Assembly: GCF_000980875.1 (NCBI RefSeq)
Contig: NZ_LAYO01000096.1
Span: 1-64,000 of the forward strand
Origin: Leucobacter sp. Ag1
GTDB taxonomy: Bacteria; Actinomycetota; Actinomycetes; Actinomycetales; Microbacteriaceae
Direction of reading: 5' to 3'
DNA: 64,000 bases
Of the stretch, positions 37,620 through 47,010 are shown piece by piece. The position numbers were made by a program, and so were the translations under genes. Every line of letters begins with the position of its first letter. Within the stretch, counting starts at the first letter, position 1. The notes beneath the pieces were generated by a model. It had not been told where the DNA came from. It ran no database searches and saw only the letters and a program-made list of their open reading frames with translations.

Positions 37620-39377
37620 CTACCGCTGCGGTTCTTCCTCGGCCCTCGTCCCCGCGAGAACCGCGAGCAGCGGCAGCATCGCCAGCATGGGAATGGCGTA
37701 TCTCGCCTCGGCGAAGACGGGTGAGATCAGGCAGCTCACCCAGACGAAGGCTTCCAGGACCAGGACAGGGATCGCGATCACCCGGCGTCGGACGAAGGCG
37801 ATCGCAGCGCAGATCAGCACTGCCCACGTCCAGGCCCCCAGCTTGAGCGTCCACCCGATCACGGGGATATCGGGCAGGCGGTTATCGACCTCGGCGCTCA
37901 GCACACGACGATACCCTTCGTTCGTGGTGCGGTCCGAAGGAATCTGCGATAGGAACTCCTCCGACATTCCCGGACCATGAGAGGGATCTTTCAGCTCGTT
38001 CGCGTGGAACTGATTCGCCTTCGCCACCCAGTCCGCAGAATTTACCTTCCAGTACGAGACGTTCGGATACCAATAGCCGACCGTCCCTTCGAGGAAGGAC
38101 TCCAGGTAGGCCTTGGGGTGTTCAGCGCCGAGCTTCGCCCAGAGCAGGAGATACCCGCTGAGATCGGAGTTCAACGCCTCCGTGTCGAGAGCGTTCTTCA
38201 CCGGATCCGCGAGATGAGGATCGTACAACGCTCCCAGGTTCTTGCCCGAGTAGAAACGAGCGATGCTCTCCCGTTGTTCCGCGCTCAACGACTTCGGGTC
38301 GTCTCGCACCACACGACTGATCTGCTGCGAGGGCACGGAGAACATCTCCCGTGTCGAACCCGGGGCGGCGTTCGTCAGGTCCAGGAGCAGGGGCTGCGCC
38401 AGAAGATAGAGCACCACCGGCAGCAGGCCGATGGCGAGCCACTTGGCGCGTGCCTTCCACGCGTGGGCGCCGAGGAAGCACACGACGACCAGCACCATCG
38501 GGACCATCAGATAGATACCGGTCTTCTTCGAGAACATGACGCCGAGCGCCACGATCATGAAGGTCGTCCAGAGAACTGCTCCCGGCCGTGCACCGGCTCT
38601 GAGCCGCTGCACGATGACCGCTCCCGCCGATGCGAGCGCGAGGACGAATGCCGTGAGCCAGACGTCCTTCCAGATGGTGACGGAGTACCACCCGAACAAC
38701 GGGCTGAGCGCGAAGAAGGCGATGATGATGTTGAGCAGACCCCGCGGTGGTGAAAACCCGCGAAGCGCGTTGATGCTGGCTGCGTAGATACCGGCGAGCA
38801 CCACCAGCTGCACCGCCGTCACCGCGGAGATCGCCACGGAATAGTTCCCGACAAGCCCGTAGACCGGAACCAGAATGGCTTTGATGATGAGCGTATTCAG
38901 CAAGGGATGATGGTCGGAAAGCCAACGCTGGCCCATCGCCTGTTCCAGCTGGTTGAAACTGTCGTTCGTTACCGTTCCCGGCCAGAGCACGAACCAGTAC
39001 ACCGACCAGCAGACAACCAGGATTCCGGCGATAACCAGTATTCGCTTCGCAGGGGACGCGTTCCACAGTCCGCGCGGAGCAGTCGTACCCGTCCACCCCT
39101 CCCACCGGCCCGCGGCCGACAGCACGGGCACGAAGAGCAGCGCGAAGCAGGCGGACGCCAGCAGGATCTCCGCACAGAGGATCGCCGCGTGTCCGGCGGT
39201 CGATACGCCGAGGGAACCATCCGCCGCGATACGGCTTCCGATCATCTGAGCGGAGCCGAGCATCAGGGAGAGCAGGACCGCCGCCCATCGCGCTCGGGCC
39301 GAGGCCCGCTTCCAGGTTCCCGTCCAGACGGCCACGGGCGCTTCCAGGAAGCTGTTCACGCTCGGAAAGAAGCTCAT
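37620..39377 (-). CDS. DUF6020-like polytopic membrane protein, possible glycosyltransferase
   Basis: A 585-residue membrane protein with about twelve hydrophobic helices. WPGTVTNDSFNQLEQAMGQR followed by WLSDHHPLLNTLIIKAIL is the hallmark region of DUF6020 proteins and resembles the first acidic loop of GT-C transferases. A long extracytoplasmic insertion (about residues 380-500) contains ARFYSGKNLGALYDPHLADP and VGYWYPNVSYWKVN. ATG 39377 has AGAGGG 5 nt upstream; an in-frame extension to 39482 is unlikely. It is convergent with wzt (19-bp gap) and divergent from the GT2/GtrA pair. Family assignment is from recognition of the motif only. Confidence 0.72.
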   Translation of the reverse strand: MSFFPSVNSFLEAPVAVWTGTWKRASARARWAAVLLSLMLGSAQMIGSRIAADGSLGVSTAGHAAILCAEILLASACFALLFVPVLSAAGRWEGWTGTTAPRGLWNASPAKRILVIAGILVVCWSVYWFVLWPGTVTNDSFNQLEQAMGQRWLSDHHPLLNTLIIKAILVPVYGLVGNYSVAISAVTAVQLVVLAGIYAASINALRGFSPPRGLLNIIIAFFALSPLFGWYSVTIWKDVWLTAFVLALASAGAVIVQRLRAGARPGAVLWTTFMIVALGVMFSKKTGIYLMVPMVLVVVCFLGAHAWKARAKWLAIGLLPVVLYLLAQPLLLDLTNAAPGSTREMFSVPSQQISRVVRDDPKSLSAEQRESIARFYSGKNLGALYDPHLADPVKNALDTEALNSDLSGYLLLWAKLGAEHPKAYLESFLEGTVGYWYPNVSYWKVNSADWVAKANQFHANELKDPSHGPGMSEEFLSQIPSDRTTNEGYRRVLSAEVDNRLPDIPVIGWTLKLGAWTWAVLICAAIAFVRRRVIAIPVLVLEAFVWVSCLISPVFAEARYAIPMLAMLPLLAVLAGTRAEEEPQR

Positions 39378-39560
39378 TACGTCCCTCTGCTTTGGGAAGC
39401 TTCCGAAGGGCCAGCTATCCGCGCACGTCGAATTCGGTCCCCGCCCCGAGGCCTCGCCGATACTGCGGCAGATCGCCGCCAAATCGTATCCATCTTAATT
39501 GAAGCTCCGGTGAAGTCCCGCACGCATCTCAACATGGCCGTCGCCGACTCCAGCATTAGA

Positions 39561-39566
39561 TAAGAT
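39561..39566 (+). promoter_or_regulatory. -10 element, probable leaderless promoter of the GT2/GtrA pair
   Basis: TAAGAT, 6 nt, ATG 39573, with no Shine-Dalgarno. The rest of the divergent gap 39378-39572 is relatively AT-rich and shows no other clear signal. Confidence 0.45.
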
Positions 39567-39572
39567 ACGCAA

Positions 39573-40547
39573 ATGCCCAACACTGAAAGTCGCTCGGGAG
39601 AGAACCCCGCGCACGGGGCGACCCGCATCGCAGCGATCGTCCCCTGCTACAACGAGGAACTCACCATCCGCCAGGTGGTAGAGGACCTTCGCGCCTCCCT
39701 TCCCACGGCGACGATCTACGTCTACGACAACAATTCGTCCGACGAGACCTCACGAGTCGCGGCGGAGGCCGGCGCGGTCGTCAGACTCGAAAGGCGCAAG
39801 GGCAAGGGAAACGTCGTCAGGCGGGCCTTCGCCGACATCGACGCGGATGTGTACCTCCTCATCGACGGCGACGATACCTACGATGCCTCAGCGGCACCCG
39901 AGATGGTCGAAACGCTTCTCGCGGGCCCCTACGATCACATTCTCGGCTGCAGGAAGGACGATCCCGCTTCGACGGCGTACCGACCGGGGCACGCTCAGGG
40001 GAACCGCATGTTCAACTCGGTAGTGGGCCGCCTGTTCGGGGAGCGAGTCACGGATATGCTCTCCGGCTACCGCGTTTTCTCCCGCCGCTTCGTCAAGTCC
40101 TTCCCCGCTCTTTCCCAGGGGTTCGAGATCGAGACCGAACTGACCGTGCATTCCATGGCTCTCCGAGTCCCGCAATGCGAGATTCCGGTCGGGTTCAAGG
40201 AACGCCCCGAAGGGTCCGAATCCAAACTCAACACCGTCTCGGACGGTTTGAAGATCTCGAGCCTCATCCTGCGACTCACCGCTCACGAACGCCCCTTCGC
40301 CTTCCACGGTTCGCTCGCGCTGCTGTTCTACGTCCTGGCCGTAGTCTTCGGCCTGCCCGTCATCATCGAGTTCTTCGAGACCGGTCTCGTCCCTCGCCTC
40401 CCCACCTTCATGCTCGTGGCGGCGTTCGGAACGATCGGCACGCTCATCCTGGCGGTGGGTGCAGTGACTTCCAGCGTCCTGAAAGCCCGGCGCGAGGCGA
40501 TGCGACTCGCGTATCTGAAGCTTCCCGCGCCGCTCGTCCGCCGCTGA
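39573..40547 (+). CDS. GT2 family polyprenyl-phosphate glycosyltransferase with C-terminal membrane anchor
   Basis: A 324-residue GtrB/DPMS-like enzyme. IAAIVPCYNEELTIRQVVED, IYVYDNNSSDETS, RKGKGNVVRRAFADIDADVY and LLIDGDDTYDAS give the nucleotide-binding fold and DxD-type motif. Then come FGERVTDMLSGYRVFSRRFV and IPVGFKERPEGSESKLNTVS. Two hydrophobic helices (LALLFYVLAVVFGLPVIIEF and about 285-305) anchor it. It loads a sugar on polyprenyl phosphate; the GtrA-family protein 2 bp downstream is the usual flippase partner. Together they probably decorate the wall polymer outside the cell. Confidence 0.88.
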   Translation: MPNTESRSGENPAHGATRIAAIVPCYNEELTIRQVVEDLRASLPTATIYVYDNNSSDETSRVAAEAGAVVRLERRKGKGNVVRRAFADIDADVYLLIDGDDTYDASAAPEMVETLLAGPYDHILGCRKDDPASTAYRPGHAQGNRMFNSVVGRLFGERVTDMLSGYRVFSRRFVKSFPALSQGFEIETELTVHSMALRVPQCEIPVGFKERPEGSESKLNTVSDGLKISSLILRLTAHERPFAFHGSLALLFYVLAVVFGLPVIIEFFETGLVPRLPTFMLVAAFGTIGTLILAVGAVTSSVLKARREAMRLAYLKLPAPLVRR

Positions 40548-40549
40548 AC

Positions 40550-40969
40550 ATGGCGCGGTTTCGCCTGCTCAGCGGCTCCCTGCCCCGCTACCTGATTACA
40601 GGCGCGGGGATGAGCGCACTGGACTTCGGTCTCTTCATGCTGTGCTCCGCGGCGTTCGGTGCACCGCCCGCCCTTGCGAACACGATCTCGACCATCATCA
40701 CCGTTGTGACGAGCTACCAGCTCAATCGGCGCTTCGTGTTCCGAGGGGGCCAAGGCGGCTTCATGCGGTTCCTCTCGTTCGCCGGGGTCACGCTGTTCAC
40801 TGGTTTGATCGTGCAGACCGGTATCGTGCTGCTGCTCACCGCGCTGCTCTCGACGACTCTTCCCGCACTCCCGGAGTATCTTGTGCACGGTGCCGCCAAG
40901 GTCGTCGCGATGGCGGTTGGTGCCCTGTGCAACTACTTTTGCTACAAGATCATCCTCACCCGGAAGTGA
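40550..40969 (+). CDS. GtrA family membrane protein
   Basis: A 139-residue protein with four hydrophobic helices: YLITGAGMSALDFGLFMLCS, ANTISTIITVVTSYQLNRRF, FLSFAGVTLFTGLIVQTGIV and the final VVAMAVGALCNYFCYKIIL. SYQLNRRFVF and the C-terminal NYFCYKIIL are GtrA hallmarks. The family moves polyprenyl-linked monosaccharides across the membrane. ATG 40550 is 2 bp after the GT2 stop, so the pair is co-translated. Confidence 0.88.
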   Translation: MARFRLLSGSLPRYLITGAGMSALDFGLFMLCSAAFGAPPALANTISTIITVVTSYQLNRRFVFRGGQGGFMRFLSFAGVTLFTGLIVQTGIVLLLTALLSTTLPALPEYLVHGAAKVVAMAVGALCNYFCYKIILTRK

Positions 40970-40991
40970 AAAAGCGCGAAGACGGGGCCAT

Positions 40992-41007
40992 CGGGCCAGT
41001 CGGCCCG
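40992..41007 (+). terminator. Short hairpin after gtrA-like gene
   Basis: CGGGCC-AGTC-GGCCCG, 23 bp past the stop codon. Only a 6-bp stem and no T-run, so a weak terminator at best. The rest of 40970-41106 shows only the GAAAGGG ribosome site of the next gene. Confidence 0.3.
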
Positions 41008-41106
41008 CATCTCGCTGTTAGCCTGGCTCAGCGCCCGGCCGAAACGGTGGACCGACCAACCCCGCCCGCTGGACACGCAAACGTTTCCTGAGACGAAAGG
41101 GCCCCG

Positions 41107-44100
41107 GTGCCGAGTTCTCCCCAACGTCCCTCCGCTCGTACGAGGCTTCCCGAAGCGATCCTGCTCCGGCAGGTCACCGCCCCCTTCGATCGGGAACGAC
41201 CTTGGCGTCGAGATTTCCTCTTCCTGCGACTCACCGAGCGCATCTCCATGCTCTCGAAAGTCTCCGGGAGCATTCACCGACGGTTCGCTAGTCGGCTTCT
41301 CAGCCACCCGGATTCGATCGGCCCGTATCTCAGCTATACCGCGCAGAAACAGGGTCGCGGCATCGCCCAGCGGGCCGCACGCGAACTCTCCCAGTCCTCA
41401 TCGCTTGCACCGGCTCACCTCATCGCGCTCGCCCAATTCTGGAAGTCCGTGGATGCACCCGGTCAGGCGCGTACCTGCGTCCTGCGCGCGATCGAACTCG
41501 ACCCCCAATACCTCCCGGCCTTCGAGCTCGAGGCATTCCTGCAACGAGACCGGGGGAATCTCCACCAAGAGATTCAGGCGATTGAACAATGCATCCGGCT
41601 CTCACCCGATGCCGACACTCTGCAGGAATGGCGGATCCGGCTCGGCGAGGCCTATCTGCGCCAGTCGGCACCCGACCGCGCGTGGCCTTTGCTTCAGGAT
41701 TTCTCAACGCTCGCCATCGGCGATCCGCGTGCCTTCCACGCAGCCTTTTGCGCCGTCCTTCTCGGGCGGAGCCTGGAGGCGGAAGAGGCGTACGCTCATG
41801 CGGCGCCAGTTGCTTCGAACTCGTCGAGCCCGTTCGACATCGTCGCCGCCGCCGTGTTCCAGCTGGATGCGCGCCGTGACGAAGAAGTGCTCCGGCTTCT
41901 CGACGGTGTCACCGGTGAACGGGTCCACGAACTCAGATACGCCGCAATGCTCAGGCTCGCGAGAGTCGAGGAGGCTACTGCCGAACTCGACCTCGCTCTC
42001 CGCGCCGTTTCGCCCTCCAACTGGGTCGGGCCGACGGCCGCACTGCTCGCAGACCTCCGTCAAGACGCCGACGCGCGCGAACGGTACCTCGCGGTCCCGC
42101 CTGCTGCGGAAACTCAACTGACCAGATTCCGCTATGCCGCTCTGGAGCACGATCATGCGGGCGCGGAGAGCGGGGTTCAAGCGCTATTGCGCCGGTCGCC
42201 CCGCATCACGGACATCGAGTCGCGGATGACCGTGCAAGACCTCGACCCGGCGATCCCAGCGCTCCTCGATACGCTGAGGGTCCGCACCGATCCCGCCCAG
42301 CGAGCATCGGTGCTCGAAGAGCTCGCGCTCCGGGCGAGCTCCCAGGAGTTCCTCACCGCCACGAACCTCGAGCTCGCCCGAGCCCTCGCGTCCTGCGGAG
42401 AGTGGGAGCGCGCCTGGGTTGCGATCTGCCGGGCGCAGAGCCAGCTCCTTCCCGCGGTTTCCCTCACCACGGATCCAGGCGCCGAAGTCCAGACGGACAC
42501 GTACACCAGGTTCTCCGAATTCTGCAAGATGCTGCCCGTCGTTAGGAACCACGTCGTCTACGAGTCCTTCCACGGCGCATCGGTTTCCTGCAACCCCTAT
42601 GCGATCTGCCGCGATCTTCTCGAGTCGGAGGAGCATCGCGATCTGCGGCACATCTGGATCGTCCGCCCGGATGCTCATCTCCCGGCCGATCTCGTAGGCC
42701 ACCCGAATGTCGCGTTTATCCGGAAGGGGTCACCCGCTCAGGCTCAGGCGCTCGCGACTGCCGGATACCTCATCAACAATTCCACGTTCGAGTGGTACTT
42801 CACGCGCCGACCCGAACAGCGCTACCTCAATACCTGGCACGGAATCCCGTGGAAGACCCTCGGAAAGGACAACCGGGCGGAGCCGTTCGCCTATGGCAAT
42901 GTCGCGAGGAACCTCCTGCAGGCGACCCATATCGTCGCCCCGGATCCGCACACCATGCGCGTGCTGACCGAGGGAATGGACATCGACATGATCGTCCCGG
43001 CCCGACTCGCGCTCATCGGCGCGGCTCGCAACGATCTCTCGACGCGCACGGCTGATCGGATCCGGATCAGAAAGCAGCTCGGACTCCTCGCCGATGAACC
43101 GCTCGTCCTCTTCATGCCCACCTGGAAGGGGCTCATGGAGGAACGCAGCGCCGAGACCGATGAAGTACTCCGCGATGCCCGGGAGATGAGCGGGAACGGG
43201 TATCGTGTCGTCGTCCGTGCCCACCATTTCGTCCGAGCGGCATTCCTCGCGGAAACTGACGGAGGCGCGCCTGACGTCTTCTTCGCCCCGGAGGACATCG
43301 AAACAAATCTCCTCCTTGCAGCAGCAGATGTTCTCGTGACCGATTTCTCGAGTGTGCTGTTCGACGCGGCGGCGGTCGGCCTCCCCGTCATCAAGCTACT
43401 GCACGACCAGGCCGCCTACGAGCATGCCCGGGGCCTGTACTTCTCCGCCGATGAGGTCCCCGGAGAAAGCGCGTCCTCGGCTGCCGCGGCCAAGGATCTG
43501 ATCCGAGACGCCATCTCTGATCCGGTCGGATTCGCTAAGCGCTCGCTCCCGGCGGTCACCCGGTTCGGCGGACGGGCCGACGGTCATCACGCGGAACGGA
43601 CACGCCGGTTCTTCTTCGAAGACGCGACGCCCGAGCACGCAGTCGAGCTGGAGCAGCATGAACAGCTGCTGCTGTCCGTCGGCGGGCTCTCCCCGAACGG
43701 CATCACCCGCGCTCTGCGCAGCCTGCTCGGGACGCTGGACGGCTCTCCCCAGACCACACTGCTCGTCTCCCCGGACCCGCTGAACAATGCGACTCCCGAC
43801 ACCGTTCAGGACGTTCGGCAATACGCGAAGTTGAATCTCGCGGTCGGAGGACGTGCGGGGACCCGGATGGAACGAGAGGTGCTCAGGTACTTCTCCACAC
43901 GGAACTACCGCCGCCATCCCCTGTTCGATTCGCTCATCGCGTCATCGCGGCGAGGCGAGGCCCGTCGCCAGTTCTCCGATGTCGAGTTCGGGGCCGCGGT
44001 GGACTTCGATGGGTACGATTCCCTTCGGGCGGCGCTCATCGGCATGGGGGTCCGGAGCGCACGAAAACGAGGCATCATCCTCCACAGCGAGATCTGGAAA

Positions 44101-44856
44101 GAGATCATCACTCGATTCCCACGGGTGCAATCGGGCCTGCGGCATCTCGATTCGTTCGATTTCGCGGGCTCGGTCAGCGATGGTGTTCGGCAAGCGAACC
44201 AGGAATCGCTCGCGACGAACCTCGGAGTGCCCGCTGCGCTCCACCGGACCGTCGAGAACACGATCAATGTTCCCGAGATCCTGGCGATGAGCCATGCGGA
44301 ACTCGATGAGAGCGATCGTCAGTGGTACGCCGGACCAGGTGTGCATGTCGTCCTGGTCGGTCGGCTCTCACCCGAGAAGAATCATGAGTCCCTGCTTCGC
44401 GCGCTGGCCGACAGCCGCGACCGTCTGTCTCAAAGGCTCACGCTGACTTTCCTGGGCGACGGTCCGTTGCGGCTCAAGATCGAACAGCTGGTCGCGGAGC
44501 TTGAGCTCCAGGACATCGTCCGGCTCCGCGGTCTGGTCGCCAACCCCTATTCCCATCTGCGAGCTGCTGGGGCGCTCTTCCTCCCCTCGCTCCATGAAGG
44601 ACAGCCGCTGGTGATCCTCGAGGCGTTGACCACTCGCACTCCGGTCGTCGCGTCCGATATCCCGGGCTCCCGATCCGTGCTGAAAGACGGCCAGTACGGA
44701 GTGCTCGTTCCGCTGTCTCACGATGGCCTCATCGAGGGGCTGGAACGGATCGCTTCAGGCGATCTGGTCCCAGCGACCGCGTTCGACCCGGCCGCGTTCA
44801 CGGAGGAATCGCGAGGGATGTTCCTGGACGCGATCGGGTGGAAGCCGACCAGCTGA
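41107..44856 (+). CDS. Fusion of TPR-like region, CDP-glycerol glycerophosphotransferase (TagB/TagF) and GT4 glycosyltransferase
   Basis: A 1249-residue single polypeptide. Residues about 90-460 are helical repeats resembling TPRs (ALAQFWKSVDAPGQARTCVL, LRAIELDPQYLPAFELEAFL). Residues about 470-850 are a TagB/TagF-type poly(glycerol-phosphate) transferase: YLINNSTFEWYFTRRPEQRY, NTWHGIPWKTLGKD (conserved His), FMPTWKGLMEE and VLVTDFSSVLFDAAAVGLPV. Residues about 860-1249 form a GT4 domain: VVLVGRLSPEKNHESLLRAL and FLPSLHEGQPLVILEALTTR. Start GTG 41107 has GAAAGGG 5 nt upstream. The product should add a sugar and a phosphoglycerol-type group to the same acceptor, giving a teichoic-acid-like polymer. 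Codons look less GC-biased than in neighbours, hinting at acquisition. Confidence 0.85.
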   Translation: MPSSPQRPSARTRLPEAILLRQVTAPFDRERPWRRDFLFLRLTERISMLSKVSGSIHRRFASRLLSHPDSIGPYLSYTAQKQGRGIAQRAARELSQSSSLAPAHLIALAQFWKSVDAPGQARTCVLRAIELDPQYLPAFELEAFLQRDRGNLHQEIQAIEQCIRLSPDADTLQEWRIRLGEAYLRQSAPDRAWPLLQDFSTLAIGDPRAFHAAFCAVLLGRSLEAEEAYAHAAPVASNSSSPFDIVAAAVFQLDARRDEEVLRLLDGVTGERVHELRYAAMLRLARVEEATAELDLALRAVSPSNWVGPTAALLADLRQDADARERYLAVPPAAETQLTRFRYAALEHDHAGAESGVQALLRRSPRITDIESRMTVQDLDPAIPALLDTLRVRTDPAQRASVLEELALRASSQEFLTATNLELARALASCGEWERAWVAICRAQSQLLPAVSLTTDPGAEVQTDTYTRFSEFCKMLPVVRNHVVYESFHGASVSCNPYAICRDLLESEEHRDLRHIWIVRPDAHLPADLVGHPNVAFIRKGSPAQAQALATAGYLINNSTFEWYFTRRPEQRYLNTWHGIPWKTLGKDNRAEPFAYGNVARNLLQATHIVAPDPHTMRVLTEGMDIDMIVPARLALIGAARNDLSTRTADRIRIRKQLGLLADEPLVLFMPTWKGLMEERSAETDEVLRDAREMSGNGYRVVVRAHHFVRAAFLAETDGGAPDVFFAPEDIETNLLLAAADVLVTDFSSVLFDAAAVGLPVIKLLHDQAAYEHARGLYFSADEVPGESASSAAAAKDLIRDAISDPVGFAKRSLPAVTRFGGRADGHHAERTRRFFFEDATPEHAVELEQHEQLLLSVGGLSPNGITRALRSLLGTLDGSPQTTLLVSPDPLNNATPDTVQDVRQYAKLNLAVGGRAGTRMEREVLRYFSTRNYRRHPLFDSLIASSRRGEARRQFSDVEFGAAVDFDGYDSLRAALIGMGVRSARKRGIILHSEIWKEIITRFPRVQSGLRHLDSFDFAGSVSDGVRQANQESLATNLGVPAALHRTVENTINVPEILAMSHAELDESDRQWYAGPGVHVVLVGRLSPEKNHESLLRALADSRDRLSQRLTLTFLGDGPLRLKIEQLVAELELQDIVRLRGLVANPYSHLRAAGALFLPSLHEGQPLVILEALTTRTPVVASDIPGSRSVLKDGQYGVLVPLSHDGLIEGLERIASGDLVPATAFDPAAFTEESRGMFLDAIGWKPTS

Positions 44857-44871
44857 CCGGAGCGCTTTCCG

Positions 44872-44906
44872 GCGGTTCCCACGAACGTCCATCTCGTGGG
44901 AACCGC
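44872..44906. terminator. Bidirectional terminator hairpin
   Basis: Perfect 13-bp arms 44872-44884 and 44894-44906 around a 9-nt loop, between the stops of two convergent genes. Confidence 0.85.
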
Positions 44907-46064
44907 TCAATCCGTTGCCTTCGCGACGGGAGCCGCATCCTCCGCCACCCGGCGCAGCCGCCTCGATGCCAGCGTCGTCGCGCCGATCGTGATCATCGCG
45001 CCGAGCAGGATCGCGGCCCCCTCGCCCGAGGCGAGGATCCCGAGCGTCTCGCCCATCGAGACGGCGGCGATCGGGACGCCGAGCTGCGCGGCCGTCACGA
45101 TGGCCGCCGGCCACGGCTGCCGCAGCAGCACCGGGATGCAGTGGACGAGGAGCGCGCCGAGGCCGAGCACGACTCCGAGGAGGATCGCCTGCGGGTGCGT
45201 CACGAGGTGGCGCAGATCGATGGACGCTCCCAGCCAGACGAAGAAGATCGGGGCGAACAGCCCCTCCGTGATGGCGAACAGCTGTTTGCCGAGCCGTTCG
45301 GGCTCGCCCGCGGCCGCGAGCGCGATCCCGCACGCGAAGCCCGCGAGCATGACCGAGACGTGCAGCGCGGTCGCGACTGCGGCGACCGCGAACACCACCA
45401 CCAGCCAGAAGCGCAGCTCGATCGCGAGCGAGTGCTCTCGGGACACCGCGCGGATCCGCGCCTCGAATCCGCGGGTGACGAGCAGTCGCGCGACCCAGGC
45501 GGCGACCAGCGCGGCGGCGATGACCACGAGCGCGCCCAGACCGGCGCCGAGCGCGTTCTTCGGTTCGATGGCGAGCGGCAGCAGCACGATGCAGACGGCA
45601 TCGGCGACGGCGAGCTGGGGCAGCAGCTGCTCGAGCACGGGCACGTCGGTGCGCACCCCGGCGAGGGCGGGGAGCACCAGGCTCGCCGACGACGAGGCGA
45701 GCAGCACCGCGTACAGCCACCCGTGATCGGTGCCGAACAGCTGCGCGATCCCGAACCCCAGCGGCACCGAGGCAGCCCCCACGACCGCCGCGCGCAACAG
45801 GCCGGTGCGCATGCCGCTGCGCAGCGCCGGATCGCGGATCGGCACGTGGGAACCGGCGACGACCATCACCAGGGCGAAACCGATCTGGCCGAGGAACGCG
45901 AACGTCGGCTCCGTGGGGTCCGCGATGCGGAATCCGCTCTGCCCGAGGATCAGACCGACGGCGAGCTCGCCGATGACCACGGGCAGGCGCAGCCGGTCGG
46001 GCAGCGCGAGCAGGGGTCCGAGCAGCGCGACCGCGCAGATGAGGGCCAGCAGCGCGAATCCCAT
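44907..46064 (-). CDS. Cation:proton antiporter (CPA2/Kef family)
   Basis: A 385-residue integral membrane antiporter with about twelve hydrophobic helices. LPVVIGELAVGLILGQSGF is the conserved family segment; AVADAVCIVLLPLAI corresponds to the ion-binding helix with its Asp; FAPIFFVWLGASIDLRHL is the late conserved helix. No C-terminal RCK/TrkA domain is attached, unlike long Kef proteins. ATG 46064 has GAGGAGG 5 nt upstream. It probably exchanges Na+ or K+ for H+, unrelated to glycan synthesis. Its only neighbour on the strand is the GT2 gene 50 bp upstream. Confidence 0.88.
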   Translation of the reverse strand: MGFALLALICAVALLGPLLALPDRLRLPVVIGELAVGLILGQSGFRIADPTEPTFAFLGQIGFALVMVVAGSHVPIRDPALRSGMRTGLLRAAVVGAASVPLGFGIAQLFGTDHGWLYAVLLASSSASLVLPALAGVRTDVPVLEQLLPQLAVADAVCIVLLPLAIEPKNALGAGLGALVVIAAALVAAWVARLLVTRGFEARIRAVSREHSLAIELRFWLVVVFAVAAVATALHVSVMLAGFACGIALAAAGEPERLGKQLFAITEGLFAPIFFVWLGASIDLRHLVTHPQAILLGVVLGLGALLVHCIPVLLRQPWPAAIVTAAQLGVPIAAVSMGETLGILASGEGAAILLGAMITIGATTLASRRLRRVAEDAAPVAKATD

Positions 46065-46114
46065 GTCGACCTCCTCGCTCTGAGCCGACAGTACCGCGAG
46101 CCGCCCGCGGTCGG

Positions 46115-46960
46115 CTACCGGGCGCGATCGCCGGGGAGCCCCCCGCCCACGAAGCGGCGGAACAGCACCTTCTTGACGCCCGCGGGGAGCAGGCGGTACG
46201 CGCCCTTCACGACCACGTTGCGCAGGTATTGGCCGCGCGAGACGAACCCCATGCGCAGCATCGCCCGCTGCAGCCGCGCCTCCGTCTTCGCCTCCGTCCA
46301 GCCGCCGCGGCGCTGGAACGAGCCGGCGCCGACGCGATACTTGAGCAGGGGCTCGGCGAGGTTCTCGACCTTCGCGCCGGAGGCGATGAGCCGGATGCCC
46401 AGCCAGTAGTCCTCCATCTTGCCGAACGGCTCGTAGCCGCCGATCTTCGCGATGGCGTCCGCCCGGTACATCATCGTCGGGTGGTTGAAGGGGTTGTGCG
46501 TGCGCGCGTGCTCGCGGATCCGCTCCGGCCCGGTCGGCGGGACCCTCAGCGCACCGGTCGTCTCCGGGTCGTGCTCGAACTCGACCATGCCCGTGCCGAC
46601 CAGGTCGTACCCCTGCTCGATGAGCGCCCACTGGCGCGCGAACCGCTCGGGCACTGAGACATCGTCGGCGTCCATGCGCGCGATCACCGGATGCGTCGCC
46701 CGCGCCAGGCCGGCGTTCAGCGCCTCGGTGAGACCCCGGTTCTGCTCGAGACGCACTACCGAGACCGGGATCGGGCTCTCGCGCTCGATCCGGGTGATCT
46801 CCTGCGCGAGCGCGTCGGGCACGGGGCCGTCCTGCACGAGCACCGCCTCGGCCGGGCGCAGGGTCTGCCGGTCGACGCTGCTCTCGAAGGCGAGGCGCAG
46901 GAACCCGGCGTCGTCCCCCGCGTAGACGGGCAGCAGCAGCGAGAAGTCGGCCTGGGTCAT
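46115..46960 (-). CDS. GT2 family glycosyltransferase
   Basis: A 281-residue GT-A enzyme. FSLLLPVYAGDDAGFLRLAF, AVLVQDGPVPDAL, LEQNRGLTEALNAGLARATH and the metal-binding IARMDADDVSVPERF are typical, and KMEDYWLGIRLIASG gives the catalytic ED. It resembles the AmsE/WaaV-like branch that extends wall or capsule glycans. The ATG at 46960 follows TACAGT by 6 nt, suggesting a leaderless mRNA. Acceptor unknown. Confidence 0.88.
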   Translation of the reverse strand: MTQADFSLLLPVYAGDDAGFLRLAFESSVDRQTLRPAEAVLVQDGPVPDALAQEITRIERESPIPVSVVRLEQNRGLTEALNAGLARATHPVIARMDADDVSVPERFARQWALIEQGYDLVGTGMVEFEHDPETTGALRVPPTGPERIREHARTHNPFNHPTMMYRADAIAKIGGYEPFGKMEDYWLGIRLIASGAKVENLAEPLLKYRVGAGSFQRRGGWTEAKTEARLQRAMLRMGFVSRGQYLRNVVVKGAYRLLPAGVKKVLFRRFVGGGLPGDRAR

Positions 46961-46966
46961 GTTTCT

Positions 46967-46972
46967 ACTGTA
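46967..46972 (-). promoter_or_regulatory. -10 element, probable leaderless promoter of the GT2 gene
   Basis: TACAGT on the minus strand, 6 nt, then ATG 46960. Confidence 0.5.
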
Positions 46973-47010
46973 GGGCGGTGGGGTGGTGTTGGTGGGTGCC
47001 GTTGGCTTCG

